Source of the DNA: SIG510 sp045540975
Lineage (GTDB): Bacteria; Bacillota; Clostridia; Oscillospirales; JAAYXM01
DNA: 15,263 nucleotides
Direction: 5' to 3'
Assembly (NCBI GenBank): GCA_045540975.1
Contig: JAZQIE010000056.1
Span: forward strand, 1 to 15,263
This document shows, one piece after another, positions 14,514 through 15,263 of this stretch. Both the position numbers and the translations under genes were made by a program. Every line of letters begins with the position of its first letter. Within the stretch, counting starts at the first letter, position 1. The notes under the pieces were generated by a model. That model saw only the letters and a program-made list of their open reading frames with translations, was not told the DNA's origin and ran no database searches.

Positions 14514-15119
14514 ATGGGGAAACGGAGCAACATTAAAACAACGATTCAACAAGCAGTGGATTATTGGGCAAGCAGAATTGACGAGAGCGAATTAAGTGTA
14601 GATTGGTCTGAAGCAGATACGCATTGTTGGCGCTGTGGTTGCGAGAAGAACTTGCAGCGGTGTCATATTGTTCCAGATTCTCTTGGTGGACAGGATGCTC
14701 CATCTAATATTGTATTGTTGTGCGAGAGATGTCATATTGACGGCCCGAATGTAACGGATCCCGAAATTATGTGGGATTGGATCAAAGCTTATTCTGTTCC
14801 GTTTTATGATACTTTTTGGGGTATCCTTGGTGCAAAAGAATATCGGTTTATCTATAAGAAAAGTTTCACACAGGAAATATTTGATATTTTAGAAAAAGCA
14901 CAAATTTCGTATGATGATAGTGTGAAAGACATAATAAACACAATACGTCAAGAAATGTTAAAAGAAGCCAGTGTTCACTTTGGACATCCATACTATAATG
15001 CAGCTACTATGGCAGGCATCAACCGTATGGTGTTAAAAAAGTTCGCATCCTATTATAGGGTGCCATTTCCTTTGAATGAAGGGGCCGAAGAACACAGAAC
15101 GCCGTGGTGGCTTGAATAG
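14514..15119 (+). CDS. HNH-family nuclease
   Basis: 201 residues. A zinc-stapled HNH fold: C38-x2-C41, then RCHIVPDSLGG (49-59) with the catalytic H51, N65 in PSNIVLLC, and C70-x2-C73-H74. This His-Asn-His/Cys4 pattern is that of McrA-like and restriction or homing HNH nucleases. Residues 80-201 are unassigned, with an aromatic-rich stretch (WDWIKAY, 87-93; FWGILGAKEY, 101-110), a Lys/Glu helix pattern and a terminal TPWWLE; this half probably gives target or partner specificity. The ribosome site is modest (GAGGA at 14499-14503). Lying 49 bases behind the Fic gene on the same strand, it is probably co-transcribed. Whether it cuts invading DNA or serves element mobility cannot be told from sequence. 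Confidence 0.85.
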   Translation: MGKRSNIKTTIQQAVDYWASRIDESELSVDWSEADTHCWRCGCEKNLQRCHIVPDSLGGQDAPSNIVLLCERCHIDGPNVTDPEIMWDWIKAYSVPFYDTFWGILGAKEYRFIYKKSFTQEIFDILEKAQISYDDSVKDIINTIRQEMLKEASVHFGHPYYNAATMAGINRMVLKKFASYYRVPFPLNEGAEEHRTPWWLE

Positions 15120-15263
15120 AAAGAAGTGGACTAACTGTGGTCAAGTGCCAAAATGGTGATAGGTTCGAATAAAGTTCAAATGCCGAAATATCGCATAAAA
15201 TAAGGGTTTTTCCTGGATTTGAACCTGTCAAAATCCGACTTTTTTCGACACTGTCCCAAAGAA

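Larger units (their letters stand above)
13089..15263. mobile_element. Putative integrated element in tRNA-Pro (one end; continues past the right edge)
   Basis: Starts where tRNA identity stops and composition drops (22/60 GC at 13441-13500 against 36/60 at 2401-2460). The first 329 bases (13089-13417) hold no convincing gene: they contain a long hairpin (13224-13271), degenerate repeat copies and the Fic promoter/operator. It carries Fic and HNH genes; no integrase or relaxase is in the window. The right boundary is not visible: from 15120 to 15263 I see no gene, only AT-rich sequence. Element identity is inference from the tRNA remnant and composition. Confidence 0.5.

Noticed and set aside
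15203..15241. T-arm-like sequence (GGTTCAAATCC on the minus strand) near the right edge, considered as the second att site or a tRNA
   Set aside because: Stem pairing fails, no acceptor or anticodon arm fits, and it does not match the tRNA-Pro 3' half beyond a few bases such as GTCCCAAA.
1..15263. CRISPR array
   Set aside because: No regularly spaced direct repeats of 23-40 bases were seen anywhere and no Cas-like protein is encoded.

Overview
The window looks like chromosome from a gut-type Clostridia (Bacillota) bacterium, probably an uncultured Oscillospiraceae/Lachnospiraceae-like lineage. This rests on strong AGGAGG-type ribosome sites, sigma-A-type promoters, tight operons with ATGA/TAATG overlaps, the protein families present, and a moderately GC-rich core (one hand-counted line at 2401-2460 is 36/60 GC). 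The organism assignment is inference; there is no rRNA or marker gene here. The segment from about 13,090 to the right edge is clearly more AT-rich (22/60 GC at 13441-13500).

Region 1 (1-6707, + strand) is a five-gene operon for an acidic polysaccharide or uronate-type substrate: an SDR oxidoreductase (cut by the left edge), a fumarate-reductase-type flavoprotein, an unrecognised 548-residue probable alpha/alpha-toroid protein, a heparinase II/III-family lyase and a D-2-hydroxyacid dehydrogenase. Genes overlap or lie within about 15 bases of each other, and the operon ends in a perfect 17-bp hairpin terminator. Neither toroid protein shows a signal peptide, so they probably work in the cytosol on imported oligosaccharides, with the three redox enzymes handling the released sugar acids.

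Region 2 (6706-8931): a membrane PAP2 phosphatase (-) stands divergent from an HTH protein and a von Willebrand A protein (+), with well-formed promoters facing away from each other.

Region 3 (8934-12192): an 818-residue SIR2 plus P-loop NTPase protein (-), with the architecture of anti-phage NADase sensors, shares a back-to-back promoter region with a DEDDh 3'-5' exonuclease (+). This is the best candidate for a defence module in the core part of the window.

Region 4 (12191-13088): a manganese catalase (-) with an inverted repeat in its leader, then a short stretch ending in a hairpin terminator and the 3' half of a tRNA-Pro(UGG) on the minus strand. The tRNA match begins exactly at the anticodon loop, and the 5' half is missing. 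This is what a tRNA-targeting integrase leaves behind. The geometry predicts that an integrated element runs rightwards from about 13,089 and that a restored tRNA-Pro lies beyond the right edge.

Region 5 (13089-15263) is the AT-rich putative element: a long hairpin, a promoter embedded in a 14-bp inverted repeat, a Fic-domain protein with an N-terminal inhibitory motif and a C-terminal winged helix, and an HNH nuclease. Fic and HNH look like a two-gene cargo module, possibly defensive and autoregulated.
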